Assembly (NCBI RefSeq): GCF_001423245.1
Contig: NZ_LMOH01000001.1
Span: forward strand, 216,563-280,562
DNA: 64,000 nt
Direction: 5' to 3'
Source: Aureimonas sp. Leaf324
Lineage (GTDB): Bacteria; Pseudomonadota; Alphaproteobacteria; Rhizobiales; Rhizobiaceae
A program made the translations under genes and the position numbers. Of this stretch, positions 30,705 through 39,957 are shown piece after piece. The stretch's first letter is position 1. Each line of letters starts with the position of its first letter. The notes under the pieces are model-generated. The model saw only the letters and a list, made by a program, of their open reading frames with translations. It was not told where the DNA came from and searched no databases.

Positions 30705-31538
30705 ATGAGCAAGGCGAGTGTCGCGCAGGAGCCGTCCATGGACGAGATCCTCGCATCCATCCGGCGGATCATCGAGACGGGCGACGAGAAGTCGACCGGC
30801 GCGAATCGGGAAGCGGCCGTCGGCGCAGCCCGGCAGATTCCGGCTTTCCTGGCCGGCGCCTCCTTTCAGGAGCCCCTTTCGGTGAGTGTGCAGCCGGACG
30901 CGAACGGCGCGCCGGCGCCGCTCCGTTTCCCATCGCCCCCGGAACCCGTGCATGTCGCGGCGCAGGGACATCTGACCGATGACGACCATCTCACCGCCGA
31001 ACTCGAGACCGAGCTAGCGGCGACTTGGGAGCGGATCGAGACGCGGTATGAGGCAGCCCAGGCGGACGCCCCGGTCGAGCGGCCGCAGGATGAACGCTTT
31101 TCGGATCCAGGACTTCGTTCCATGAGCCAAGACGTCGATCCCCACCCGTTCACCGCGCCCGCGGCCGCCGGTCAGCCCAACGCGGGCGCTCCGAATGCGC
31201 ACGCCTCTGCCAACTACGAGGCTCCGATGGAGCGGAACGCCTTCGAGCCCGCCAATACCGACGCGCGCCGGGCGGACGAGGGGGCTGGCGCCTCCAGCCG
31301 CTTCGGTGACACGCCGCCCCCACTGGTCTCGCCGACGACAGGACAGCTCGTCGGCGCCTCCTTCAACGAATTGGCCGAAGCGATCCGGCAGGGCGAACTC
31401 CGCTCGCTGGAGGCCATGGCGCAGGAAATGCTGCAGCCGATGCTGCGCGACTGGCTCGACGACAACCTGCCGAAGATGGTCGAACGGCTCATCCGCGAGG
31501 AAATCGAGCGGCTCGCGCGGGGCGGCATCAAGCGCTGA
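30705..31538 (+). CDS. popZ: PopZ/DUF2497 polar organising protein
   Basis: 277 aa. Layout matches PopZ: a conserved N-terminal helix (MDEILASIRRIIETG, 12-26), a long acidic, Pro/Ala-rich disordered linker (about 40-215), and a C-terminal helical multimerisation region (about 215-277: SFNELAEAIRQGELRSLEAMAQ, MLRDWLDDNLPKMVERLIREEIERLARG). PopZ forms a polar matrix that anchors the chromosome origin via ParB and recruits cell-cycle proteins; in Rhizobiales it marks the growing pole. It sits between tolC and valS, as usual. Confidence 0.9.
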   Translation: MSKASVAQEPSMDEILASIRRIIETGDEKSTGANREAAVGAARQIPAFLAGASFQEPLSVSVQPDANGAPAPLRFPSPPEPVHVAAQGHLTDDDHLTAELETELAATWERIETRYEAAQADAPVERPQDERFSDPGLRSMSQDVDPHPFTAPAAAGQPNAGAPNAHASANYEAPMERNAFEPANTDARRADEGAGASSRFGDTPPPLVSPTTGQLVGASFNELAEAIRQGELRSLEAMAQEMLQPMLRDWLDDNLPKMVERLIREEIERLARGGIKR

Positions 31539-31702
31539 CATATCCATCGACATCGTGACTTCGGACGAGGGCGCGTTTCGTGGGAAGCGCGCCCTTCGTC
31601 GTATGAGGACGGGCCCGAAGGGGACCGAAGCCCGGTTCGTTGACATCGCGGACGTCTTGCTCGAAACCCGGTCGCGATTCTGATCGATCTGGATGCCCGC
31701 CC

Positions 31703-34474
31703 ATGGAGAAGACCTACGACGCTGCCGCGATCGAGCCCCGCGTGGCCGATCGGTGGGAGGCCGCCGATGCATTTCGGGCCGGGGCGGGCGCCAAGCCCGG
31801 CGCCGATCCCTTCTCCATCGTGATTCCGCCGCCGAACGTCACGGGCTCGCTGCACATCGGGCACGCTCTGAACAACACGCTGCAGGACATCCTCGTGCGG
31901 CATCGCCGGATGCTCGGACAGAACGTCCTCTGGCAGCCCGGCCTCGACCATGCCGGCATCGCGACGCAGATGGTGGTCGAGCGTCAGCTTGCGGAACGCA
32001 AGGAGCCCGGCCGCCGGGCAATGGGCCGCGAGGCCTTCATCGAGCGCATCTGGCAGTGGAAGGGCGAATCGGGCGGCGCCATCCTCGGGCAGCTGCGGCG
32101 CCTCGGTGCGTCGTGCGACTGGTCGCGCGAGCGCTTCACCATGGACGACGGCCTGTCGCGGGCGGTCCGCCGCGTCTTCGTGCAGCTTCACCGCGAGGGC
32201 CTGATCTATCGCGACAAGCGGCTGGTCAACTGGGACCCGAAGCTCCTGACCGCGATCTCCGACATCGAGGTCGAGCAGCGCGAAATCCGCGGCCATCTCT
32301 GGCATTTCCGCTATCCGGTCGAAGGGCGCGACTACGATCCGTCGAACCCCGCGACCTTCATCACGGTCGCGACGACGCGGCCCGAGACCATGCTCGGCGA
32401 TTCCGGCGTCGCGGTGAACGGCTCCGACGAGCGCTACACCGATCTTGTCGGCAAGAATGTCCGGCTACCCTTGGTCGGGCGCGTCATTCCCGTGGTGGCC
32501 GACGACTATGCCGATCCGGAGGCGGGCTCGGGCGCGGTGAAGATCACTCCCGCACACGACTTCAACGATTTCGAGGTCGGCGAGCGCCATGGGCTAGCGC
32601 GCATCTCCGTTCTTGCGGCGGATGCCACAATCTCGATCCGCGACAACGCCGAGTTCCTGGAAGGCCTGTTTCCTGCGGACGGCGAGCGGGCCGTCGGCAT
32701 GTTCGAAGGCCTCGACCGCTTCGCCGCGCGCAAGCTCATCGTCGACTGGATGGAGGGCGAGGGCTATCTCGCGAAGGTCGAGGATCACGTCCACATGGTG
32801 CCGCACGGCGACCGGGGCGGCGTGCCGATCGAGCCGTTCCTGACCGACCAGTGGTATGTCGACACGAAGACGCTGGCCCAGCCGGCGATCGCCAGCGTGC
32901 GCGAAGGCCGCACGACCTTCGTTCCACGCAACTGGGAGAAGACCTATTTCGACTGGATGGAGAACATCCAGCCCTGGTGCATCTCGCGCCAGCTCTGGTG
33001 GGGTCATCAGATTCCCGCCTGGTACGGGCCGGACGGCGCGGTGTTCGTGGACGAGGACGAGGAGATCGTCGCCGGCGCGGCGCTCGCCCACTACGTCACC
33101 AACGGCACCCTGACGGATGCGCAGGCGCGGGAGATGGCCGAGACCGGATCCGTCTTTGACGGCTTCCTGCGGCGCGACGAGGACGTGCTGGACACCTGGT
33201 TCTCCTCCGCGCTCTGGCCGTTCTCGACGCTCGGCTGGCCGGACCAGACCCCGGAGCTTGCGACCTACTATCCGACCAATGTCCTCGTCAGCGGCTTCGA
33301 CATCATCTTCTTCTGGGTCGCCCGGATGATGATGATGGGCCTGCATTTCACCGGCCAGGAACCGTTCGGCACCGTCTACATGCACGCTCTCGTTCGCGAC
33401 AAGAACGGGGCCAAGATGTCGAAGTCGAAGGGCAACGTCGTCGATCCGCTCGACCTGATCGACGAGTTCGGCGCCGATGCCCTGCGCTTCACGCTGGCGA
33501 TCATGGCGGCGCAGGGACGCGACGTGAAGCTCGATCCGCAGCGGATCGGCGGTTATCGCAACTTCGGCACCAAGCTCTGGAACGCAACGCGCTTTGCCGA
33601 GATGAACGGCGCCGAGCACAATGTCCCGGTCGATCCCGAGGCCCTGTCCCTACCGCTCAACCGCTGGCTGATAAGCGAGCTGGCGACCGCGATCTCGGAG
33701 GTCGACGCGGCGCTGGAGTCCTACCGCTTCAACGACGCGGCCGCTGCAATTTACCGCTTCACCTGGAACACGGTCTGCGACTGGTATCTGGAGCTCGCCA
33801 AGCCCGTGTTCCTGAGCGAGGACGAGGCGGCCAAGGTCGAGACGCGGCGCGTCACCGGCTTCGTTCTGGATCGGGTCTATGCGCTTCTCCACCCGTTCAT
33901 GCCCTTCCTGACCGAAGAGCTCTGGACGGCGACCGCCGGATCCCGCCCGCGCGACGGACTCCTTTGCCACGGCGAGTGGCCGGCGCTCGCGTTCCATGAT
34001 TCGGACGCGTCCGACGATCTGAACTGGCTCGTTGCGCTCGTCGGCGAAATCCGTTCCATCCGCGCCGAGATGAACGTGCCACCCGGCGCCGAGGCGCCGC
34101 TGGTGGCTGTGGGCGTCGATGCGAAGACGCGGGAACGGCTGGTGCGTCACGAGGCGGCTCTGAAGCGTCTGGCCCGCCTGTCGAGCATCGAGGCGGCCGA
34201 GGTCGCTCCGCCGCAGTCCGTGCAGTTCGTCCTCGACACGCGGGCCTATGCCCTGCCGCTCGCCGGGACGATCGACGTCTCCGCCGAGATCGCCCGCCTG
34301 ACGAAGGCGGCCGCCAAGGCCAGGACGGAAGTCGATCGCATCGACAAGAAGCTCTCCAACGAGCGGTTCGTGGCGAACGCCCCGGAAGAGGTGGTGGTGC
34401 AGGAACGCGAGAAGCGGGCCGACTATCAGGCCGAGGCCGAGAAGCTCGACGCCGCGCTGGCCATGCTTCGCTAG
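31703..34474 (+). CDS. valS: Valyl-tRNA synthetase
   Basis: 923 aa class Ia synthetase. HIGH motif H51-I-G-H54 (TGSLHIGHAL), the editing domain in the middle (TTRPETMLGDSGVAV and GSGAVKITPAHDFNDFEVG), KMSKS at 571-575 (GAKMSKSKGNVVDP), and the C-terminal coiled coil (SAEIARLTKAAAKARTEVDR) typical of ValRS. Start ATG 31703 gives MEKTYD. Followed by a strong hairpin that may end the transcript. Confidence 0.97.
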   Translation: MEKTYDAAAIEPRVADRWEAADAFRAGAGAKPGADPFSIVIPPPNVTGSLHIGHALNNTLQDILVRHRRMLGQNVLWQPGLDHAGIATQMVVERQLAERKEPGRRAMGREAFIERIWQWKGESGGAILGQLRRLGASCDWSRERFTMDDGLSRAVRRVFVQLHREGLIYRDKRLVNWDPKLLTAISDIEVEQREIRGHLWHFRYPVEGRDYDPSNPATFITVATTRPETMLGDSGVAVNGSDERYTDLVGKNVRLPLVGRVIPVVADDYADPEAGSGAVKITPAHDFNDFEVGERHGLARISVLAADATISIRDNAEFLEGLFPADGERAVGMFEGLDRFAARKLIVDWMEGEGYLAKVEDHVHMVPHGDRGGVPIEPFLTDQWYVDTKTLAQPAIASVREGRTTFVPRNWEKTYFDWMENIQPWCISRQLWWGHQIPAWYGPDGAVFVDEDEEIVAGAALAHYVTNGTLTDAQAREMAETGSVFDGFLRRDEDVLDTWFSSALWPFSTLGWPDQTPELATYYPTNVLVSGFDIIFFWVARMMMMGLHFTGQEPFGTVYMHALVRDKNGAKMSKSKGNVVDPLDLIDEFGADALRFTLAIMAAQGRDVKLDPQRIGGYRNFGTKLWNATRFAEMNGAEHNVPVDPEALSLPLNRWLISELATAISEVDAALESYRFNDAAAAIYRFTWNTVCDWYLELAKPVFLSEDEAAKVETRRVTGFVLDRVYALLHPFMPFLTEELWTATAGSRPRDGLLCHGEWPALAFHDSDASDDLNWLVALVGEIRSIRAEMNVPPGAEAPLVAVGVDAKTRERLVRHEAALKRLARLSSIEAAEVAPPQSVQFVLDTRAYALPLAGTIDVSAEIARLTKAAAKARTEVDRIDKKLSNERFVANAPEEVVVQEREKRADYQAEAEKLDAALAMLR

Positions 34475-34485
34475 CTGCGGTTCCG

Positions 34486-34525
34486 ACCACCGTTGCCGGG
34501 CGTGTAGCGTTCCGGCAACGGTGGT
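34486..34525 (+). terminator. 14 base-pair hairpin after valS
   Basis: ACCACCGTTGCCGG (34486-34499) and CCGGCAACGGTGGT (34512-34525) are exact complements with a 12 base loop, 12 bases after the valS stop. Only TTGAATTCTT follows, so it is a weak U tract; it may also protect the 3' end of the mRNA. Confidence 0.55.
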
Positions 34526-34531
34526 TGAATT

Positions 34532-34547
34532 CTTCCGTTTACGGAAG
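34532..34547. promoter_or_regulatory. 16-base palindrome in the porin upstream region
   Basis: CTTCCGTTTACGGAAG: arms CTTCCGT and ACGGAAG around TT, perfect. It is 255 bases before the porin start and directly after the valS hairpin. Operator or structural element; undecided. Confidence 0.3.
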
Positions 34548-34801
34548 GGAGAGGACAACCGAGCGTCGAGAAGCGGCTCGCACTCGATAGAGTTCGAGCT
34601 GAGAAAAATTGTAAAACGAACGCAATGCCTTGAGAGAAATCCCTGAAGCATTTTCGGGGCTTGGCATCGCGTCCTGCGCACGTTTCGCCAACCTGTCGCC
34701 GTGCTTTCGCCTGTATTCCCAACGCCTTCGCATCATGACACGGTTCGGTCATACGGACGGGCAGGGGGAATGCCCGCATGAGACGACCGGTGGGGGAAAG
34801 C

Positions 34802-36154
34802 ATGAGCGGTTTCAAGGCGCGCCTGGCGCAGACGACAATCCTGGTCCTGTTGGGCGCCGGCGCCGCGCAGGCCGGCGGCTTCCAGCGCGGCACGGCCGAT
34901 ACAGACGTGCTCTATGAGGCCGCTCCGTTCAGCACGCGCCTCGGCTTCACCTACGTCAATCCGGCTCGCGGGTTCGAGCGCGTCAACGGCGTGTCGGGCG
35001 ATTACGGCGACTACACCGGCACGTATCGGATCCCGAGCGCTGCCTTGAAGCTCGGAAACGAGTCGGTTGCCTGCGTCGGCAATTACGTCGAATCGTTCGC
35101 CGCCGACGGGGACTACTCCTCGCTGCCCGGCGGCGCGCAGCCTGCCGGTTTCCCGGGCGGTTCGCGCGTTCGCGATCTCAACTTCGATTCCGACGAGATC
35201 AGCGGCACCTGCCGAGTGAGTTATTCGACGAACGGGATGCGCTTCAGCCTTCTGGGCGGCGTGTTCGGCGAAGACTTCAACTTCAACGGTACGAGCCTTG
35301 CAGCGCGCAACCTCGGCTCGACGCTCCCTGGCGCCCTGCAGGGTGCTCTGGCGTCGTTCGGCGGACAGTTGCTGCTTCCCGTCGCGCTCACCGCCGATAC
35401 GAGCCAGGGCTTCTCGGCCGGCTACCGGATCGGCGCCGCCTTCGAGATCCCGGAGATCGCGCTGCGGGCGCAGGTTCTCTACCGCTCCGAGGTGGAGCAT
35501 GACGACATCACGGGCACCGGAACGCTGGTCGCCTCCAACAACGCCTTCGTCCAGCTCGCGGACGGTCGTCAGCTCTCGATCCCGCAGGCCGCGGCGTTTC
35601 TCGCGCAGCGTGGCATCAATATTCCGCCGCAGCTCGTCTCCGCGCTGCCGACGGGCGGCACCGTCCTCGCCAGCAACCTCCCGGCCTTCCAGAACACCGC
35701 GACCAGCCCGCAAAGCCTCTACATCAACGCCCAGACGGGCATCGCGGAAGGCACGCTTCTGCTGGCCTCGTTCCGCTGGACCGACTGGAGCACCAACCGG
35801 GCGGTGGTCACGACGGTTGCCGGCAACTCGAGCGTCAGCCCCTACTATTGGGATGACGGCTATACCGCGACCATCGGCATCGGCCGCGCCTTCAACGAGA
35901 ACGTTTCGGGCAGCATCTCGATCGGCTACGACACCGGCGTCTCGACCGGTGCGGAAACCACTTACACCGATCTCTACACGCTGTCGGGCGGCCTAGCCCT
36001 CAAGAACAACGACTGGGCCGAACTGCGGGTCGGTGGCCTGATCGGCTACTGGACCGACGGCGAGCAGCGCCGCACGAGCGGCGCCGTGTTCGATGCCGAC
36101 GTCGGCAACGACTGGGTCTACGCCGCGAACGTGTCGCTGAAGCTCTCGTTCTGA
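34802..36154 (+). CDS. FadL/OmpP1-type outer-membrane transport protein
   Basis: 450 aa beta-barrel of the FadL family, which carries hydrophobic compounds such as fatty acids or aromatics across the outer membrane. Signal peptide 1-24 (ending GAAQA). The N-terminus of the mature protein (GGFQRGTADTDVLYEAAPFSTRLGFTYVNPARGF) resembles the FadL plug region, and the chain ends in the classical barrel signal NVSLKLSF with a terminal Phe. The ATG at 34802 has a strong ribosome site. The substrate is not determinable. No degradation genes are nearby. Confidence 0.88.
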   Translation: MSGFKARLAQTTILVLLGAGAAQAGGFQRGTADTDVLYEAAPFSTRLGFTYVNPARGFERVNGVSGDYGDYTGTYRIPSAALKLGNESVACVGNYVESFAADGDYSSLPGGAQPAGFPGGSRVRDLNFDSDEISGTCRVSYSTNGMRFSLLGGVFGEDFNFNGTSLAARNLGSTLPGALQGALASFGGQLLLPVALTADTSQGFSAGYRIGAAFEIPEIALRAQVLYRSEVEHDDITGTGTLVASNNAFVQLADGRQLSIPQAAAFLAQRGINIPPQLVSALPTGGTVLASNLPAFQNTATSPQSLYINAQTGIAEGTLLLASFRWTDWSTNRAVVTTVAGNSSVSPYYWDDGYTATIGIGRAFNENVSGSISIGYDTGVSTGAETTYTDLYTLSGGLALKNNDWAELRVGGLIGYWTDGEQRRTSGAVFDADVGNDWVYAANVSLKLSF

Positions 36155-36508
36155 TCCCATACGCGCATCGAGAACGGCGGCATCGGCCTAGGGGCTGGTG
36201 CCGCCGTTCGCACGACCAAGGTTCGCCGATGTGTGGAGCGACAGCAACACTATTGCAGACAAGCATCGCCTATAAGGCCCGCCAGGAAAGAATGCCGCGC
36301 TGCCGCCATAAAGGCGGACCACCCACGATCGTGAAGTGCGGGGACGGACATTCGCAGGGCATGATGGCGCAAGCTGTTTATCCGATCCTCGACACGGAGG
36401 AGCGGACGATGAAATCGACAACCGATCGGAAGGGGCCCTTTGGCCGCTCGGCCCGCGGCGTCGCCGCAGGGTCGACAATCGGTTGTGCAAGCCGTGCGGT
36501 TCGCGTCG
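36155..36508 (+). other. Intergenic region upstream of exoR
   Basis: 354 bases between the porin and exoR. It contains the porin terminator hairpin at the left end and a 37-codon leader ORF with a strong ribosome site at the right end (both listed separately). The middle (36210-36390) is less GC-rich than the genes and probably holds the exoR promoter; I could not fix -35/-10 boxes. Confidence 0.5.
36172..36209 (+). terminator. 11 base-pair hairpin after the porin gene
   Basis: GAACGGCGGCA (36172-36182) and TGCCGCCGTTC (36199-36209) pair perfectly around a 16 base loop, 17 bases after the stop. No T run follows. Confidence 0.55.
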
Positions 36509-36522
36509 ATGCGGCATCTTAA
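36409..36522 (+). CDS. 37 aa leader ORF overlapping exoR
   Basis: ATG at 36409 is preceded by CGGAGGAGCGGACG, one of the best ribosome sites in the window; the ORF runs 37 codons to TAA at 36520-36522, 14 bases inside exoR in another frame. The peptide (MKSTTDRKGPFGRSARGVAA...) is basic and resembles no family known to me. The exoR ATG itself has no clear ribosome site, so this ORF may serve translational coupling. It could also be chance. Confidence 0.35.
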   Translation: MKSTTDRKGPFGRSARGVAAGSTIGCASRAVRVDAAS

Positions 36523-37324
36523 GGCGCTCGTCCCTGTTGGACTGATGGCGCTGTCGATCGGCGCCGGGCCGGCGCTGGCGCTCGACCCGTCCGCCAACCC
36601 GGTGCTGGAGGCGCCGTCCTCCAGCCCGCGCGATGTCTTCTCCATGGGCTTTGCGGCCTACAAGCGGGGCGAGACGGCGGCGGCGATCGATGCGCTTCAG
36701 CATGCCGCCAAGCTCGGCCATCCCGGCGCTCGCTGGAAGCTCGGCCAGATGTATGCGGCGGGCGACGGCGTGGTCGAGGACGACTTCGAAGCCTTCAAGA
36801 TGTTCGAGCAGATCGTGCGCGACCAGGAGGACGACACCGCGTCCTCGCCCAACGCGCCCTACGTCGTCAGCGCCGTTCTGGCTCTGGCGGAGTATTTGCG
36901 GTCCGGGATCTCGGGGACGCCGGTCAAGCCCGATGTATCGCAGGCTCGCCAGCTCTACACCCATGCCGCGACCTATTTCGGAGACGCGCGCGCGCAGTTC
37001 GAGCTCGGCAGGATGCTGCTGGCGGGCGAGGGCGGGCGGGCGAACCCGCGGCAGGCCGCACGTTGGCTGAAGCTTTCAGCCCATAAGGGCTATGTAAAGG
37101 CCGAGGCGCTTCTCGGCTACCTGATCTTCGACGGCGACGCGATCGCCATGCGAGCCGAACCCGCGCGCGGACTGGCGATGATGACGCGCGCCTACAAGCT
37201 GGCCGCGCCGAAGGACCGGGAGTGGATTCGCCCGTTGCAGGAGGAGGCGTTCTCGCTTTCCTCCGAGGACGATCGCAAGACCGCCATCGCCTTCGCCGAA
37301 AGCGGCACCGCCCCCGCGAACTAG
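36509..37324 (+). CDS. exoR: ExoR-type periplasmic regulator with Sel1-like repeats
   Basis: 271 aa. Signal peptide about 1-24 (ending GPALA), then Sel1/TPR-like repeats: GFAAYKRGETAAAIDALQHAAKLGHPGARWKLGQMYAAGDGV, a central stretch on YFGDARAQFELGRMLLAGEGG, and RQAARWLKLSAHKGYVKAEALLGYLIF. The length, signal, repeat arrangement and ends match ExoR of Sinorhizobium/Agrobacterium, which binds the periplasmic part of the sensor ExoS (ChvG) and holds ExoS-ChvI inactive; low pH proteolysis of ExoR switches on exopolysaccharide and invasion genes. ExoS/ChvI are not in this window. GTG codons upstream (36485, 36494) are alternative starts. Overlaps the convergent xthA stop by 4 bases. Confidence 0.85.
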   Translation: MRHLKALVPVGLMALSIGAGPALALDPSANPVLEAPSSSPRDVFSMGFAAYKRGETAAAIDALQHAAKLGHPGARWKLGQMYAAGDGVVEDDFEAFKMFEQIVRDQEDDTASSPNAPYVVSAVLALAEYLRSGISGTPVKPDVSQARQLYTHAATYFGDARAQFELGRMLLAGEGGRANPRQAARWLKLSAHKGYVKAEALLGYLIFDGDAIAMRAEPARGLAMMTRAYKLAAPKDREWIRPLQEEAFSLSSEDDRKTAIAFAESGTAPAN

Positions 37325-38115
37325 CGCAGGGCGGCGGGGTTGATCTCCACGACCACGGGCACGTGGTCGGACGGCTTCTCCCAGGCGCGCACATGCTTGT
37401 CGATCGCGACCGAACGGAGCGCCACGGCGGCCTCGGGCGAGAGCAGGACGTGGTCGATACGGATCCCGTTGTTCTTCTGCCAGGCACCGGCCTGATAGTC
37501 CCAGAACGTATAGGTTTCCGCCTGATCGCTGGACGCGCGCACGGCGTCGGTCAGGCCGAGGTTGAGAAGCCGGCGATAGGCCTCGCGGCTTTCCGGCTGA
37601 TAGAGCGCGTCTTCCGCCCAGGCCGCCGGGTTCTTCACGTCCTCCGGCTGGGGAATGACGTTGTAGTCGCCCGCCAGCAGGAACGGCAGTTCCTCGCCGA
37701 GGCGGCGCCGCGCATGCGCTTCGAGGCGCTTCATCCAGGCGAGCTTGTAGCTGAACTTCTCGGTGCCGATCGGGTTGCCGTTCGGCAGATAGAGGGAGGC
37801 GAAACGGAGCGGCTTGCCGCCGACCTCCCAGATCCCCTCGATGAAACGCGACTGCTCGTCGGTCGCGTCTCCCGGCAGGCCCCGCTCGACCGAGACCGGC
37901 GGCTGTCGCGAAAGGAGAGCCACCCCGTTGAAGCCTTTCTGGCCGTGGGTCTCGACATGCCAGCCGCGCGCCTCCAGATCGGCACGGGGGAAGCTCTCGT
38001 CGACGCTCTTGATCTCCTGCAGCCCGACAATTTCGGGCTGGCGCTCGTCCAGCCACGCCAGCAGCGCCTCGGACCGTGCCTTGACGCCGTTGATGTTCCA
38101 GGTGGCGAGCAGCAT
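37321..38115 (-). CDS. xthA: Exodeoxyribonuclease III (AP endonuclease)
   Basis: 264 aa enzyme of base-excision repair that cuts 5' to abasic sites and removes 3' blocks. It begins with ATWNINGVKAR; metal-binding E is in LQEIKS, catalytic motifs LLAGDYNVIP, RIDHVLLS and PSDHVPVV follow in order. ATG 38115 gives the standard MLLATWNINGV. Lies 59 bases downstream of erpA on the same strand; its stop overlaps the exoR stop on the other strand (CTAG). Confidence 0.96.
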   Translation of the reverse strand: MLLATWNINGVKARSEALLAWLDERQPEIVGLQEIKSVDESFPRADLEARGWHVETHGQKGFNGVALLSRQPPVSVERGLPGDATDEQSRFIEGIWEVGGKPLRFASLYLPNGNPIGTEKFSYKLAWMKRLEAHARRRLGEELPFLLAGDYNVIPQPEDVKNPAAWAEDALYQPESREAYRRLLNLGLTDAVRASSDQAETYTFWDYQAGAWQKNNGIRIDHVLLSPEAAVALRSVAIDKHVRAWEKPSDHVPVVVEINPAALR

Positions 38116-38174
38116 GGGCGGAGTTCCGGTCGGAAGAGGATGGCCAAGGCCATGCCCTCCGCTGGCCGGGTCTG

Positions 38175-38516
38175 TCAAATCGCGAAGGACGTGCCGCAGC
38201 CGCAGGAGGCGGTCGCGTTCGGGTTGCGGATCTGGAAGGACTGGCCCATCAGGTCGTCCACGAAATCCACCACCGAGCCGTCGAGATACGCCAGCGATGT
38301 CTGGTCGACGAGGACGCGCGCACCGTCCTTTTCGATCACGACGTCGTCGCTCTCGGCATCGCGCGTGAGATCGAACTTGTAGGAGAAGCCCGAGCAACCA
38401 CCGCCTTCGACGGAGATTCGCAGCGCGTTTTCGGTCTCGCTCTTGGCAACGATCGCCTTGATGCGGCGGGCGGCCGCGTCGGACATGGTGATGGAATTGG
38501 CGAGCGTCTCGCTCAT
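38175..38516 (-). CDS. erpA: Iron-sulfur cluster insertion protein ErpA/IscA family
   Basis: 113 aa A-type carrier that receives Fe-S clusters and delivers them to targets such as IspH. Three conserved cysteines: C41 ([10 protein letters not shown]) and the C-terminal C105-G-C107 (ASCGCGTSF). ErpA rather than SufA/IscA is suggested by its stand-alone position away from a suf/isc operon. Divergent from dgt with 137 bases between starts; xthA follows downstream. Confidence 0.94.
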   Translation of the reverse strand: MSETLANSITMSDAAARRIKAIVAKSETENALRISVEGGGCSGFSYKFDLTRDAESDDVVIEKDGARVLVDQTSLAYLDGSVVDFVDDLMGQSFQIRNPNATASCGCGTSFAI

Positions 38517-38653
38517 GGCTGACCCGGCGCCGCATCGGCGGCAGACCGGCCTCTTGTTGTTGGGGTCGTGTCGCTAAGGTATGGACGCGCAAGGGGAGGG
38601 TCAATCTCGCCCGCCTCGCGTCGCTCCGCCGGCGCTCAATTTCGCGGACGGCC

Positions 38654-39868
38654 ATGACGGACTGGACGACCCATCGCATCGGAACCGGCCACGACGGTCT
38701 GGCACCCTTCGCCGTGCGGGCGGACGCCTCGCGAGGACGGCTCGTCCCCGAGCCCGAGAGCCGCACGCGCACGCCCTTCCAGCGCGACCGCGACCGGATC
38801 GTCCACTCCACCGCCTTCCGGCGCCTGAAGCACAAGACGCAGGTCTTCGTCGCCTACGAGGGCGACCATTACCGGACCCGGCTGACCCATACGATCGAGG
38901 TCTCCCAGATCGCGCGCGCCTTTGCCCGTGCGCTTCGGCTCGACGAGGACCTGACCGAAGCGATCGCGCTGGTCCACGATTTCGGCCACACGCCGTTCGG
39001 CCACGCCGGCGAGAGGGCGCTGGACCGCAAGCTCGCGGACTTCGGCGGCTTCGACCACAACGCCCAGTCACTGCGCATCGTCACCGCGCTGGAGCGTCGC
39101 TACGCCGAGTTCGACGGGCTGAACCTTACCTTCGAGACGCTGGAAGGACTGGTGAAGCACAACGGGCCGCTGGTCGGACCGAATGCCACGAGCCGCCACC
39201 CCGTGCCGCCGCAGATCGCGGCCTTCGACGCCCGGTTCCCGTTGGCGCTCGACAGTTTCGCCAGCCTCGAGGCGCAGGCAGCGGCGATCTCGGACGACAT
39301 CGCCTACAACACCCACGATCTCGACGACGGCCTGCGCGCGGGGCTCATCGCCCTCGACGATCTGGAAGCGCTCGATCTGGCCGGCGACATCCTGCGCGAG
39401 GTGCGTGCACGCCATCCCGATCTCGACCCGGTCCGTACGGGGCACGAGATCATGCGCCGGCACATCACGCGGCTCGTCGAGGACGTCATCGCGACGACGC
39501 TGGAGAGCCTTGCTACGCAGGCTGTCGCGAGCGTCGAGGATGTGCGCTCGGCGGGGCGGACCCTCGTCGACTTCTCGCCGACGATGCGGGCGCAGGTCGC
39601 GCAGACGCGGGCGTTCCTCTTCCAGCGTGTCTATCGAAACCCGCTCGTCTTCGACACGATGCGGCAGGCCGAGCAGGTGGTCGGGGCGCTGTTCGACCGG
39701 CTGGTCGAGCGGCCGGACCTCCTGCCCGCCGGCTGGAGCGAGGCCGCGCAGGGGCTGCCGCCCGAGCGTCTGGCGCGTCATGTCGGGGACTACCTGTCCG
39801 GGATGACCGACAGCTTCGCGCTCGCCGAGCACCGCCGCTTGTTTGACGATACGCCGGATTTGCGTTAG
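38654..39868 (+). CDS. dgt: Deoxyguanosinetriphosphate triphosphohydrolase-like protein
   Basis: 404 aa HD-superfamily enzyme that hydrolyses dNTPs to nucleoside and triphosphate. Metal ligands: H in [12 protein letters not shown] in [15 protein letters not shown], and D in [16 protein letters not shown]. The length and [27 protein letters not shown] opening are those of the dGTPase-like type 2 group common in alphaproteobacteria. 89 bases before argS; dgt-argS-SPOR-nagZ is a familiar order. Confidence 0.95.
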   Translation: MTDWTTHRIGTGHDGLAPFAVRADASRGRLVPEPESRTRTPFQRDRDRIVHSTAFRRLKHKTQVFVAYEGDHYRTRLTHTIEVSQIARAFARALRLDEDLTEAIALVHDFGHTPFGHAGERALDRKLADFGGFDHNAQSLRIVTALERRYAEFDGLNLTFETLEGLVKHNGPLVGPNATSRHPVPPQIAAFDARFPLALDSFASLEAQAAAISDDIAYNTHDLDDGLRAGLIALDDLEALDLAGDILREVRARHPDLDPVRTGHEIMRRHITRLVEDVIATTLESLATQAVASVEDVRSAGRTLVDFSPTMRAQVAQTRAFLFQRVYRNPLVFDTMRQAEQVVGALFDRLVERPDLLPAGWSEAAQGLPPERLARHVGDYLSGMTDSFALAEHRRLFDDTPDLR

Positions 39869-39957
39869 CGCCGCCGCTCGCGGGTCATCCCCGTCGTCGT
39901 TTCCAGCGTGCGCTGCCGTCGCGTTTTTGCAGCGCCCCCGCAAGACCGGATCATGTG

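Larger units (their letters stand above)
34475..34801 (+). other. Intergenic region between valS and the FadL-type porin
   Basis: 327 bases without a gene. It holds the valS hairpin (34486-34525) and a 16-base palindrome (34532-34547), then an AT-richer stretch (34600-34625) that is the likely place for the porin promoter, and a strong ribosome site GGGGGAAAGC just before 34802. I see no tRNA, small RNA or repeat in the rest. Confidence 0.6.

Noticed and set aside
34630-34660. RpoH-like CTTGAG-N13-GCATTT upstream of the porin
   Set aside because: The -10 part is poor, the distance to the gene is over 140 bases, and no second example supports it.
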